In this document: positions 1 through 10,680 of the stretch, in pieces
How the letters are laid out: every line of letters starts with the position of its first letter
Position numbering within the stretch: position 1 is the stretch's first letter
NCBI RefSeq assembly: GCF_019175285.1
Contig: NC_056524.1
Span: 169,737,766 to 169,801,765, forward strand
Direction of reading: 5' to 3'
DNA: 64,000 nucleotides
DNA from: Sceloporus undulatus
Taxonomy: Eukaryota; Chordata; Lepidosauria; Squamata; Phrynosomatidae
Made by a program: the position numbers and the translations under genes
The notes under the pieces: generated by a model
The model's database searches: none
What the model saw: only the letters and a program-made list of their open reading frames with translations
What the model was told of the DNA's origin: nothing

Positions 1-384
1 CAGAACGTCTGGGCAGCAATTACTGAAGGTGCCTGGGGCTAGATTATCCTCCACCACACGGAGGACATTTTCCACTGCTGCCCCAGCCCTTTGGAATATG
101 CTGCCCACTGAGCTCCGCTCGACTACCACCCTGGCCCAATTCAGGAAGGACCTGAAAACCTTCCTGTTCCAACAGGCATTCCCCGACTAAAATCCTGTGG
201 GCCTCCCTCCTCTTTCGTGGCCAAGAGGTTGGGCTAATGGGGCATTTTAGCCTGTTTTTTATTGTATTTAGTTGATTGATGTGTATTGTATTTATTCTGT
301 TTTAATTATTTGTTGTAAGCCGCCCTGATCTTGGGAAGGAGCGGGGTACAAATAAAAACTTTATTATTATTTATTATTATTTAT
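1..384 (+). mobile_element. LINE 3' end, CR1/L2 clade
   Basis: The stretch resembles the 3' end of a common squamate LINE. It carries a decayed coding tail, then the typical terminal block GTAAGCCGCCCTGATC, then a GGGTACAAATAAA stretch and an (ATT)n tail at about 361-384. It begins before the window edge. Sister copies of the same tail occur at 52400-52562 and, more diverged, at 57570-57660. The clade is assigned from memory of the tail consensus; CR1 and L2 were not separated. Confidence 0.6.
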
Positions 385-689
385 AAACTGTGACCTCTGC
401 TTCTAACACTTGGAGTATACTCACTGTTAGGATTCAGGTATTTTAAAAAAAATCTATAAGAATTAAGTCTCAAATAATTGAAGCAATCATTAATGCTGCC
501 ATTCCAAGGTGTCACTGTCCAGACTGTTGGCAGCTGCTGCATGTTGCTCATGTGTTGTAAGCAAGATTTGAGTGCACAGAGTGGCATTTCTACAACATAT
601 TCCATGGGACTTAAAATAGCTTTGTGCACTTTGAGGCTCTTTTGGTTCCTCTACCTGGGTTGCCTATGGATACTCAAATTACTTCAGCC
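385..689. other. No recognisable feature
   Basis: This stretch lies between the LINE tail and the next repeat. Short open frames on both strands have no recognisable domain and no coding-like composition. Confidence 0.5.
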
Positions 690-940
690 TAGAATTCAAA
701 GATATAGCCGTGTTAGTCTATACAGAGAGATCTTGTAGCACCTTTGAGACTAACCGAAATTAGCTGAAGTTGGCAGTATGAGCTTTCATAGACTTCAGTC
801 TATTTCCTCAGATGCATATAGTGAACATTCCACTCCACTCTATGCATCTAAGGAAGCAGACTGAAGTCTTCGAAAGCTCATGCTGCCAACTTCTTTATTT
901 CAGTTAGTCTCAAAGGTGCTACAAGATCTCTCTACATACT
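690..940. repeat. Head-to-head pair of hammerhead-type dispersed repeats
   Basis: Two copies of one module face each other. The left copy is on the minus strand (about 735-825) and the right copy on the plus strand (about 838-925). Each holds the family words GGTGCTACAAGATC, GTTGGCAG/CTGCCAAC and a hammerhead-like core. In the right copy this is a CUGANGA-like box at 848-854, a short stem, GAAA at 872-875 and a GC-TCAT-GC mini-stem. The same modules fill the NEUROG3 intron. Hammerhead-bearing ends are known from Penelope-like retroelements, so that family is inferred. The module could be another, unnamed retroposon. Confidence 0.5.
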
Positions 941-2370
941 TCAGCCTAGTTACCCCACTGGGGCCAAAGAAGCACACAGGTAAGTTATGTTTTGTACTAT
1001 AGCTCCCAGATTCCTCCAGCCAGCATGGAGTTTTCTAGGAGCTGTATCCAAAAGGCATTTCCAAGTTGTGGTAGACATATTTTAAATCTTGGTGCAAGCA
1101 TGGTTTCTGGAGGAAGGCAAGTAGACACTACTTTCTGTTAGTTGTAGAGAAGTACTGCAGAGATGCCCTGCACCTGGGATTCCCAGGGCAGGACACCACA
1201 GTCATGAAACTGTTATGTGTCTGTGACTCACACTGGGAAGAATTCTGAATTGTTCCACTTCCAAAATCCCGGAAAAGGTACACAGGTAAATTTTATGTCT
1301 TTGGTCAATGCAAGAAATTCTCATTTGACTTGCAAATTTGTAAAGCACAATTTTTCATCTCTGTACTGACATCTTACATTATTCTGTTTCAGATATTGCC
1401 TCACCTTTCCAAACATCATAAATAGAAATGTCAGCAGTAATTTGAATGAGAAGTGTTTGCAATAAAATCCTTGCAGAGTTAATACTGGAGCAGGTGGGGG
1501 GGAAGGGGTAACATAAAGGGCATTTTCTAAATCAGGCCTCTGCACATTGAGGAAAGGTTCTCCATTTCCTCCTCTTACAAACACCAATGCCTTGATAGCC
1601 AGTTTATAGTATATCATAAGAGGAATCAACTCCAGTAAGTAATGGAAATGGCATATGCCAAAAACCACCTATCCCAGGATCATCAGGCAGTGATATGAGT
1701 CTGATCACTTCATGACTAAGCAGACCCTAACCATATACACTTTGAATGGGTTCATCTATGACAGGATCATCCCTATGGTTATACAGAGTGAGATGAATGA
1801 TGCAGGCAGCATATATATATATGGGGGGAGCATTTCTCAGATGTTCCTCTCTGTTGGAAGACAGAACTGTAAATGCCAAACAACCTGTTTTGGATTCACC
1901 TAAACTGACCTGGATGCTTCAGTTATAATGGTGGACAGTATCCCACTGCCTATGTTACAGTGAGATTCAAATGCCAATCCAAATGGCATCTATACCTGGA
2001 ATGGGAAGGAGATGCCATCTTGTCCATCATCTCAGGCACCAAAAACATCTTAGTTTGGCCCTGATCTATGGTGGAAGAAGCTTGTTGGCTGCTTCATAGG
2101 CACAATTGTATTTTAGTTGCTCCTGTTCATATGTAATGATTAACATCCATGCACATCTGTAAAGGGCACAGTGCTTGTGAACTCATGTCTAAACGAAGCA
2201 TTCCTTATTTGGGGATGTTGGCTGGGGATGATGGCAATAGTCATCCAGTGTATCTGAAAGGTAGTGGGTTAAGGAAGGCTGAGAAGAAGAAGATTTTCTA
2301 AACATCAGCCAAGCCAATAAACAACTTATGCTATAAAGGACTCATCACATCTGAATCTCTGTATTAAATA
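941..2370. other. Intergenic; half of a palindromic MITE at 998-1065
   Basis: At 998-1065 there is half of the squamate MITE whose arms read roughly 'proper TGTAGTCCAA ... CTCCAG'. The rest is single-copy-looking DNA. The 115-residue minus-strand open frame at 1321-1668 has no recognisable motif and was not called. Confidence 0.4.
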
Positions 2371-2515
2371 TACAGCAGGCCCTTGGTATCTGCTGGGGTT
2401 TGGTTCCAGGACACCCTGTGGATAAGAAAAACCATGGATGTTCAAGTTCCATTAAATACAATGGCATAGTGAAATGGGGTGTGTGTGTGTGTGTGTATTT
2501 CAGGGTGTGGATGGT
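2371..2515 (+). mobile_element. Tigger-like TIR element fragment with (GT)n
   Basis: It starts TACAGCAGGCCCTTGGTATC, which matches the TACAGTNGGCCC-type terminus of Tigger-like MITEs, and runs into a (GT)n microsatellite at about 2481-2498. A near-exact inverted partner lies at 3660-3755, and a third copy at 24400-24526. Confidence 0.55.
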
Positions 2516-2774
2516 TGAAACTTGTGGGGAATCCTTTGTCCTGATAGTACCACTGAGATCTGATCCTATTTAACTGAGAGCAGAGCTGGGTGCACCCTTT
2601 TTAAAATCACCATCATAGAGCAATCTGGAGAAACTGTTTCTCAAAGTGGTGCAAAGATGTTCTCTATCTTCCCCAAAGAAACATTCACATCTTAGATTTC
2701 TTTAAAAGAAGAAGGAGAAATGAATGATAAACTTCCTAAGAATTTACAGTGTGAGCTCCATCATTAATTTTTTG
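2516..2774. other. No recognisable feature
   Basis: Single-copy-looking DNA with no domain-bearing open frame. Confidence 0.4.
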
Positions 2775-2905
2775 TAATTGTTAATTGCAGTCAAGTTGAC
2801 TTTGACTTATGGCGACCCTATGAATGAGAGACCTCCAAATCACCCTGTTATCAGCAGCCCTGCTCAGATCTTGCATATCCCCCCAAAAAACTGTTTTGTA
2901 TTTTG
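2775..2905 (-). mobile_element. BovB-type LINE/SINE tail fragment
   Basis: The plus strand reads TTAATTGCAGTCAAGTTGAC and then CTTATGGCGACCCTATGAAT. This is the reverse complement of the BovB-like terminal region shared by Sauria-type SINEs and RTE LINEs. Related starts occur at 51283 and 63530. It is truncated. Confidence 0.5.
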
Positions 2906-3579
2906 GGGAGGGGAGGGCTTTCTCCTTGCTTCATATTCCCTTCAGTTTATTATGCAGAGGTGACCTGTTTTGAAACTGCCTGAATCCTGTTTAAGTAGAA
3001 AGGCAGACTGTCGATTTCATACATAACTCTAACACTTTGAGGAAAGCGCACAAGAACAGGAGCATATGTCACCATTCAATGATTTGCATTTGCAAAATGT
3101 GTGCTTTCTCTCCATTGAAAAGTAGCGAGTCTGAATTGGTACGTTGATGAGAAACTTCTGTCTGTGGAGATGCACAGGGATGGTTCTCCCACTAAGCAAA
3201 GTGACACAACCACCTCAGGTGGAAGATGCTGGGTGGCAGCAGTAATAGCCCCTCATAACTTTTTATTCAGAGAGCCCACCCCTTAGCCATTTCCCTCTCT
3301 TGCAGGACTGAGCTGTTAATGCCATACCGATTGCCCTATACCCTGTCAACTAACCTGTTGTCTTCAAGTGAGGTGGAAAATGTTGTTCTTTTACCAGTGT
3401 TAAAGTAAGATTCAACTGCTAGTCCAGTCCACTTGTAGACACGGAACTGGAGCTGGGGGAGGGGGGCATCTCTTTCCTCTGGCAACAAAATGTCTTGAAC
3501 TGGCCTTGAAGAGTCATAATTTGGTACTAAAGATAATGGAGAGTAGACATGGCATGTCCAAATAGACTTTCTGAATTGT
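2906..3579. other. No recognisable feature
   Basis: No open frame with a recognisable domain and no repeat family that I know. Confidence 0.4.
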
Positions 3580-3626
3580 AATTTTACATCCTTCTGTATC
3601 CATAGATCCTTTAGTCACAGATTCAA

Positions 3627-3662
<36 letters not shown>

Positions 3663-3785
3663 CATTTCACTATGCCATTGTATTTAATGGGACTTGAACA
3701 TCCATGGTTTTTCTTATCCACAGGGTGTCCTGGAACCAAACCCCAGCTCTCTTGGAGGAGAAGACCATCCTCACAGTTCCAGTTT
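3580..3785 (-). mobile_element. Tigger-like fragment with (CA)n
   Basis: A (CA)n run at 3628-3660 is followed by a Tigger-like arm (3660-3755) that is the inverted, almost identical counterpart of 2391-2500. The next 38 bases (3744-3783) are themselves inverted at about 4215-4252. Confidence 0.5.
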
Positions 3786-3926
3786 GTAAGACCATTTAGT
3801 CTAGTGGCTACAGTTAACTTGCCTGTACCACTCACAGCCTACCTGAAAACTTTCCGTTTTCTACCATGGCTAATAGAATTCTGCTAGCCAGATATATTTG
3901 CAGATCCAGGCTACATGCAGTGATTT

Positions 3927-4040
3927 CCAAACTCTGGCCTTCCAGGTATCTTGGACTTCAGACTATTAGGCAAAAGGGCAGAAGTTTCTAAGAGCTGTAT
4001 CCAAAATACCTAGAAGGCCAGAACTTTGGGAAACACATAG
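3927..4040. mobile_element. Palindromic MITE ('TCCAAACT...AGTTTGGGAA' type)
   Basis: The left arm contains CCAAACTCTGGCCTTCCAGG and the right arm contains the complementary CTAGAAGGCCAGAACTTTGG, about 110 bp in all. The same family appears at 9495-9600, 17366-17475, 45355-45475, 47130-47235 and, best preserved, 52922-53047. Confidence 0.6.
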
Positions 4041-4343
4041 GACTCTAGGCAAAACCAGATGATTGCTCTAATATCTCTGATTCCAGTGCAGAATCAAGTG
4101 TAGATAAAGAAAGAACTTGGACACAGATTCTTATACAAGATATGTAGAAATGCTCATCCTCCAGACATTGTCACAAGCCTTTGTTGGCTGGGACTTCTGG
4201 GAGCCAACTTCCCCAAAAGATGGAACTGTGAGGATGGCCTTCTCCTCCAAGAGAGCTTCTGGATGGAGATGGAGAGGTGATGGAGGGGCCTCATGAAGAT
4301 TCTTCATAGGGGACCGGAATCAAACATGGGATCTTGCCCACCA

Positions 4344-4374
<31 letters not shown>

Positions 4375-5279
4375 TCAAATTTGAGAGCAAATCAACTGTG
4401 TGGCGCCCAGACTGGCAGTAGAAAAGTGAGTTTTCTGGCTGGTGTGATGGTCCCCCTTTCTGGGGCATGAAATAGGAATGGAGATGGGGTCCTGTGAAGT
4501 GTCCCCAACTTCCCCACTGCGAGCTGAAGGAGGGTTTCTTCCCATCCCCTGCCTCTCATAGAGAGGGACAGGAGCCCAGCGTGGACACTTTACGCCTGGC
4601 GTTTGTTGCCTTCCCAAACCTCACGTTGGACGGTTGGTTGGAAACCAAAGAAAGGGCCCTTGAGTTCCCTGGCAATAAAAGGATCCCCCCTGCCTCCTCC
4701 CCAAAAGAGAGGCGAGATGAGCTGGAGTGTCATTTGTAAGGCCCCCAGCGTCTATGTGGAGGGAAAAGAAAGCAAAGGAGGCCAAGAGATGGTTCCCCAA
4801 GGCTGGCTAGGTGCGTCGGGGAGAGCAGCTGCTCCTTCTGTGTGCCTCTGAAGAGCCGATGTAGTGGCTCAACATATGGCCCCACAAATCACGGCTCCTG
4901 GCTCAGGCTCCCTCCCTCCCCCAAAGCTCCCGATCTGGGGCTGGGAAGGAGGGAAGGAGGGAGGGCCAGGCCTGAAAGGCGCTGAGAAGCTCCCAGGGGC
5001 TCACCAGGTGCTCTTCCCTGGCGGCCGCACCTTGCCTGCCTTGGAGCTCCTCTCAAAAGATCCGTTTGTCTGTGGCTGAATGGAAGGTCCTGGGGATCTG
5101 GGCCTGTCTCTCTGTCTGTGGAGAGCATCTCTGTGTGTGTGTGTGTCTCTAAAGACAAAGCTCTTCCTGCTAGCCCCCTTTCCTTTCCTTCTCTCGCTTG
5201 TGTGTGTGTGTGTTTGTGTGCATCTTTCTCTCTTTCTTTCCCCCTTGTGGGTTCAGCCCCGAAAGGTAACATATGGTGG
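4041..5279. other. Intergenic; (GT)n at 4348-4374, then GC-rich single-copy DNA
   Basis: A (GT)n run at 4348-4374 marks the start of a GC-richer, largely repeat-free tract that continues to about 8240. Further GT/CT-rich simple sequence lies at 5125-5235. Several overlapping open frames reflect the GC content and low complexity. None shows a domain. Confidence 0.45.
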
Positions 5280-5817
5280 CCCTCTCCAAAACCACCTCTC
5301 CAAAACCCAGCACAAGAATAAAAGTCGGGCTTGAAGTTATTATTGTTCTCCCCCCCCCCCCCTTTTATGGGGCTTTGTGTTCAGGTCTGTCGGGGTCCCC
5401 ATCTCACCTCTCCAAAATCCATCGCAAGAATAAAAGTCCTCTAGAGATGCAGATGGCTTGATGTGATAATAATGATGATAATGATGATGATAACTATCAT
5501 GATGATGATGGTTTTCCCTCCCTCTTTTATGAAGTTTTGTGTTTGGGTCTGTTTGAGTCCCCATCTCACCTCTCCAAAATCCACCACAAGACTAAAAGTC
5601 TCTAAAGGTGCAGATGGCTTGATGTGATGATGATGATGATGATGATGATGATGGTAATGATAATGATAATGATGATGGTGATTTTCCTTCCCTCTTTTAT
5701 GAAGTTTTGTGTTTGTGTCTGTTTGGGTCTCCATCTCAACTCTCCAAAAATCACCACAAGAATAAAACTCGTCTAAAGATACAGATGGATGTGATTATGA
5801 TGTTGTTGTTGTTGTTG

Positions 5818-5862
<45 letters not shown>

Positions 5863-6045
5863 TCCCTCCCTCTTTTATGGTGTGTGTGTTTGTGTCAGTT
5901 TGGGTCCCCATCCCTACCTCATCTCTCCAAACTCCATCACAAGAATAAAAGATACCTGGAGATGGCGGAGAGCTTGATGTTGTTATTGTGATGATTTTCT
6001 CCCTCCCTCTTTGTGTGTGGGGTGTGTGTTTGTGTCTGTTGGGCT
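5280..6045. repeat. Five-unit tandem array with embedded trinucleotide microsatellites
   Basis: The words CTCTCCAAAA and ACAAGAATAAAA recur at about 5281, 5407, 5569, 5739 and 5925, giving units of roughly 110 to 190 bp. Each unit also carries CCCTCCCTCTTTTATG and GTCTGTTTGGGTCCCCATCT. Most of the length variation comes from an inner ATG/ATA/ATT trinucleotide run; the largest is (ATT)n at 5818-5861. The His-rich and Ile-rich open frames here are translations of these runs, not genes. The array lies about 7.4 kb upstream of the NEUROG3 TATA box. Confidence 0.8.
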
Positions 6046-6229
6046 CTATTGGCACGGGGGAAAGGAAAGGCAGCCCAAGGCCCCCCTGTTATCTCCACCA
6101 GCCCCCCTGTGAGACTAAGTCGCCCCAGTTGGCGTCGGGAGGGCTGGCAAGGCCAGGGCCAGCTTGCACCACCTTCCTTCCCCCCGACGCCTGGCAGGCG
6201 CAAGGTGGGATGCTCCAGCTCCTCTGGTT
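6046..6229. other. GC-rich single-copy DNA
   Basis: No repeat and no convincing gene. It joins the tandem array to the motif-rich block downstream. Confidence 0.4.
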
Positions 6230-6800
6230 GCCATATGGTTTCAATAAACGAAGGCAAATAGGACGGGGCGATAGGGATTGCAGTAAACCTGTTGTAAAGT
6301 AGCAGAAGGGCAGGCCAATGTAAACGCCAGAAGGGGCCCCAACGGCCCGGGAGGACCATTTGATGCCAGCCAGGCATGCAAGCTGGTCCGGACAGGTGTG
6401 AGGAAGAAGCCAAGGCAAACCCCCCACCCCCACCCCCCTTTGATTTTTATCACGTTTGTGGTCATATTGCGCTTGTTATGCTAAGTGTGAGTAAACAGAA
6501 GCGACCAGCCCATGGTGGCCATTGGAGGGAAGTTATCAGAAAGTGGCACAAAGGAAGGAAGGGAGGCAAGGAGGAAGAAAGGGGGGCAGAGGCAAAGAGA
6601 GAGAGAGAGAAGGTGACCTAACAACAACCTGGCCTTGTTTTCTGCCGAGCAGGTGATGGCTGCCCCCCGCCTCATGATTAATGTTTCCCCAAAGCACTCC
6701 CACTTTACAATCGCCTGTCATTATTTATTAAACGGAAAATCTATTTATTATTATTTTAGCAAACACGGCGGCCAGGTGGGGCTTTCTTTTCCCTCTCCAG
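6230..6800. promoter_or_regulatory. Candidate distal enhancer of NEUROG3
   Basis: The block is repeat-free and combines AT-rich cores with GC-rich flanks. Visible motifs include FOXA-like GCAAACA (6759-6765), TATTTATT-type sites near 6722-6750, an ONECUT/HNF6-like AAATCTATTTA near 6737, an ATGATTAATG homeobox/HNF1-half-like site near 6675, and CAGGTG E-boxes near 6650 and 6773. Mammalian NEUROG3 is driven by an upstream enhancer bound by FOXA2, HNF6 and HNF1 factors, here some 6.7 kb upstream of the predicted start. The link is inference, because no alignment could be run. Confidence 0.4.
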
Positions 6801-8240
6801 CTTTTGTTTGGAGGACGCTTGAAGTGGGCAGCCTGAGGGGCTGGGGACTCGCTCACCAGATTTGTATTTTTTTTGTCCTCCATTTGTGCGCAAGCAGCAA
6901 AATCTGCCAGGGCTCTTCAGTCTCCCTTGTTGCAGATCTCAAAGGGAAGAAGAAGAAGAACTCTCTCTCTTTTCCCTCCCCTCCCCATCGCCAATCCCCC
7001 CCTTTTGGGGAGAGGGGAAGAGAAGGCCAGTCTTTCATATCCTCCTTTTGAAGGAGAGAATGAGAGAAAGGAGGCGCAGGGCTGTCGCCAGATGCTGGAG
7101 CTTCCACCGAAGCGCTGCCCTCTCTGGTGCGCTTTTGGAGAGAGCCGTGCGTAAAAGGGGCACCTGGAGGCCAAGCAGATCCCCGTCGCCTCAAACCAAG
7201 AGCTGGGCGCCTGGCATCAGCCTCCCAGCTCTGGAGAAGGAGCTGTTTCAGCACCACCGCTTTCTAGATGGGGATCTTTTACAGATTCCAGCGGGGGGCA
7301 TTGATCGCAACCCAAGCCAGCGCCACTTGGGAATGTTTTTGGCGAGTGGAAAGGGGGACCTAGAAAAACACCCCACCACGCCCTTGGGAATCCACAACGA
7401 TCCCAACCCTGCCCCGATCCTAGGTCTACAGAGTCCCCCCGAGCAGAAGAAAGCCCCTTCAAGTTGCTCATTCACTTCCTAAGCCCCCCAAAATGACATG
7501 AAGAGAAGCAACTCCCCAGGCTTGGAAGAGCTGCTGCGTAAAAGTCCGAGGCTGTTTTTGCGCACAGGAGTTTTTCCTCCTTTCTTTTGCTCCCAACCAC
7601 CCTTTCAAGGGAAAAGCTCGTTTAGACTTTAGAAAAGTAACTATCGTCTTCCTATAGAGATTTCGACCCTCCTGGTGCTCCAACCTCATTCTTTTTTGGG
7701 ATGGTGAAAAGAGGGTTGTCTAACGAGGGTTATCTAGTTTTGCTTGCATTCTGGTGGAGAGCAGGAACGAAGGCGTCCTTGTGGCAAGACTCTCTTCCTT
7801 TCCTCCACCCCCTAGATACAAATACTCGATTCTTTAGGGTAGTGGGAGGTGTTTCTGGTCCTGTTAGGGGTCGAAGAAGCCCCAGAGAGATCCCTCATGC
7901 CTAATGGAGGGAAGGAACGGAGGTCCCCCCATCCGCGCCAGATGGAGCAGGTGCGTCCCAAGGCAAGGCAACTGTTGCGCTTGCATGCCCTGGTTCCCAA
8001 TCCTCAAGCACAAGTTTCTGGTTGCATCTTTGGCCCGTGGCACCCTGCCAGCCCCTTTGTTCCCCTTCTGGGCCATCGGGGTGTGTGGCTTTAAACACTT
8101 CCTGACAGTTTGCCTCGTTTCTGACCCGCCCGGCCCCCCTCCCTTTTCCAGGCTGCCTATGCAAAACTCAGTCTAGCGGTTGCTTTTACAAGTCAGAGAG
8201 AGAGAGAGAGAGAGAAAGGTGGGAGGGAAGGGAGCTGGCT
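6801..8240. other. GC-rich, repeat-poor NEUROG3 upstream region
   Basis: No mobile element is recognised apart from a short (GA)n at 8196-8216. Open frames of up to 206 codons (6862-7482, +) are Pro/Ser/Arg-rich and overlap others in several frames, as expected of GC-rich non-coding DNA. The stretch 8080-8195 looks like constrained single-copy DNA, but this is only an impression. Confidence 0.35.
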
Positions 8241-8934
8241 TTTTCAGAAGAGAAACCCAGTAGAAGGGGGAAAAAAAAGGGGGGGGGAGGAATGTAAAAC
8301 CCTTTCTAAGGCTTGGATTGAGAATATATGAACCCTTTTCTAACTAGTGTGTGGATCAGCCATAGATGTCAGGGTTGTCATGCTGGGTGAGCCAAGGATG
8401 GCATAGTCACAGGGGTCTGTCGGTGGCTTCTGGGAAGGCCACAAACACTGGATAAAAGCTTCCGGTTTTGCCCCAGTATCACCTGGCATTAAAAGATACA
8501 CTGCTTTGGTTCAAGGAGGCCCCAGGTAGAGTTTGTGCCTGTTGTAGCAGATTTCTCTTCCATGAATAGGTCTAAATAGAAAGGCACAGGTGGACCTTTT
8601 TACAGCGCTTTATAAGTAAAGGTTAATAATAATAATAATGGTAAATTCCCCAAGTTGGTTGTGATGCTGCAGAAAGGTATTTTCACTTTTCAGGGCAGGA
8701 CTTTGATCAAGACCAGTCCATGGTGCCTTTATAAGCAAGGAACACCCCCAACTCGGGGCAATGGGGCTAGCTGACCACATTTTGAAGTGAAATCATTTCT
8801 CTTAGGGAGACCCCTGATGCCTGTCAGCTTTATAAAAGAAGAAAGGGGAGCCCTCAAAAAGTGTTCATCATGCAACAAAGCTCCCAAACTCTCTTTATAT
8901 ATGTTTTAAAATAAATGGACCCAAATGTTTTAGG
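8241..8934. other. No recognisable feature
   Basis: Intergenic, with a short (AAT)n at about 8624-8639. No domain-bearing open frame. Confidence 0.35.
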
Positions 8935-9003
8935 CTGCAGACCTCTATGTGCTTACCTGGGAGTCAGTCTCACTGAACTCAATGGAACTTACTCCTAAAT
9001 ATA
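8935..9003. mobile_element. Short palindromic MITE ('GGAACTTACTCC' type)
   Basis: It carries TACCTGGGAGTCAGTCTCAC followed by CAATGGAACTTACTCCTAAA, a short and very common squamate repeat. Further copies lie at 18148-18242, 29688-29775 and 56425-56500. Confidence 0.55.
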
Positions 9004-9180
9004 GAAAACATTCAGGGGTAGCTGTGTTGGCCATTTAACAATCTCAAACAAAAACCCATCAGCGATACTTTTATTGGCCAACCGTAATGCACAAGATATT
9101 TGTTGCAAGCTTTTGAAGCTCCATGGGCTTCCTCATCAGGCAAGATGTTACAAACCAAACAGGAGGGGGGCAAACAATTG
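9004..9180 (-). repeat. Hammerhead-type dispersed repeat, second subfamily
   Basis: It contains GTAGCTGTGTTGGCCATTTA, TTTTATTGGCCAACC and, on the minus strand, CCTGATGAGGAAGC followed by a GAAGC/GCTTC stem and an AAAAGC word. That is the order of a hammerhead core. Related copies are at 11846-12060, 12661-12736, 13030-13125, 22571-22740 and 41640-41745. A Penelope-like origin is inferred. Confidence 0.5.
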
Positions 9181-9494
9181 GAGATGTTAGTCAGATGCCT
9201 GCATATTGTTTACTCCTATGTAGTTATGCATACACATATGATGGGACAATCACTCTTTTTTGGGGTAAAGATTGTATTCCAGGTCCATCATCATCATGCT
9301 CTTGCTTGAAATTAGCACAGAAAGTTGACTGCAGAGTCTTTTTACGTTGTGTTTGAATGTAAACTTTTCTTTCTTGTTTAGAAGCCTTTTCAACCCAGGA
9401 TCTCTTCAGTGTGGTTGTATACAACAGACTTATTTGGAGTGGCAAGAGCAATTTTATTGGATCAAAGCAGAAATCAGTCTGACTCAAGAGATGG

Positions 9495-9600
9495 CCTTCC
9501 AGATGTTGGATGGTAACTCCCATAATTCCCTATGAATAGCTACCCTTGCTTAGTGCAGAGGGGAGTTGATGTCCAGCAATCTCTGGAGGCCATACATTCC
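9495..9600. mobile_element. Palindromic MITE ('TCCAAACT' type)
   Basis: The left arm is CCTTCCAGATGTTGGATGG and the right arm is AGCAATCTCTGGAGGCCAT, with a diverged centre. Confidence 0.5.
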
Positions 9601-10467
9601 CCGCTCCTGATCTAAACCAATGTCCCTTTTCTTTAATGATAATGTTCCGTTAACATTCAGAGAAAAATCAGAGGATGTCTTGATGTTGCACATGCTTCTC
9701 TTCCACTGTATGACTGAGGAATGGGTTTGGGAGCATAACATATAGCCCTGGGAAAGACAAGACAAAACTAAATGAATGCCAGTCTGTCCAGCCAAATAAA
9801 TGATGGCAATGTCCGCTGAGTGTAGTCCAGAATTTATTTGTTCTATCTGAAAATATTGAAATCCCATTAAATAATTTGTGAAATGTTTCCATCCCTTTTG
9901 GTTTCATTTGCACATATTATGCAATTGCATGAGTGTGGTGGATGCCGGTGCATAACCAACAGCTCCTTTGTCCTTCTGCCTATTCCATCAGTATTGCTTG
10001 TCAAGGAGCTTTAAGCGAAAGAGTGTCTGGGGAGAGAAAAAACTGCTAGTATCATAAAACATCCACTCTGTGTGTAGGACACCTATGGTTGGGATGGCTA
10101 TTTAAGGTTAGTACAGAAAAGCTTCCTTTTGTGGCACTGAATGAGCAGAGGCTTCCCTATATTAGAGCCAGCTATTTACCACCACCATAATCATATAACA
10201 CTGAACTTGGAAACATTATTGTTTGGGGAACTTCAGCTTTCAGAATTCTGCAGCCTATATGGCCCCTGGCCCTTTATCTGCATTTTCCTGCTGATTTTCC
10301 AAAGGCTCCCAGTTATCCCTACTTTTGTCTGAACAGTTTTTAATGGATTCCATTGTTTTTATGGGTTTCTGTTAGTGATGTTTGTTTCTTTCTTCTTTTT
10401 TACCTGTATTTGATTTTTTTAAAAGGAGAATGTAATGGTAAACAGCTTTGAGATTGCTGAAAACAAC
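9601..10467. other. No recognisable feature
   Basis: Single-copy-looking DNA. The overlapping minus-strand frames at 9550-9913 show no known domain. Confidence 0.35.
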
Positions 10468-10680
10468 AATATGCAACTAGATCTTGTAGCACCTTTGGGA
10501 CTAACTGAAGAAAAGAAGCTGTAGCATAAGCTTTCGTAGACTTGGTCTACTTCCTTAGATGCATGGAGATCCCTTTGTATACTGATATTCCAGACGAACA
10601 TGGCTATGTCTCTAAATATTTGGAATGGCCACATATTCACCCTCCTTGGTCTAACACAGAGAACTGAAGCTACCCTTTCT
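10468..10680 (-). repeat. Hammerhead-type dispersed repeat, first subfamily
   Basis: On the minus strand the order is a CUGANGA-like box (10558-10552), a perfect GTAGAC/GTCTAC hairpin (10550-10536), GAAA (10535-10532), a GC-TTAT-GC mini-stem, and then UA. This is the full layout of a minimal hammerhead ribozyme. Flanking words match the NEUROG3-intron modules (GATCTTGTAGCACCTTTG; CCAGACGAACATGGCTATG). Confidence 0.55.

Noticed and set aside
5340-5991. His-rich and Ile-rich open frames
   Set aside because: They are translations of ATG/ATT microsatellites in the tandem array.
6862-7482. 206-codon open frame
   Set aside because: GC-rich, Pro/Ser/Arg-biased, overlapped by long frames in other phases and strands, with no domain.
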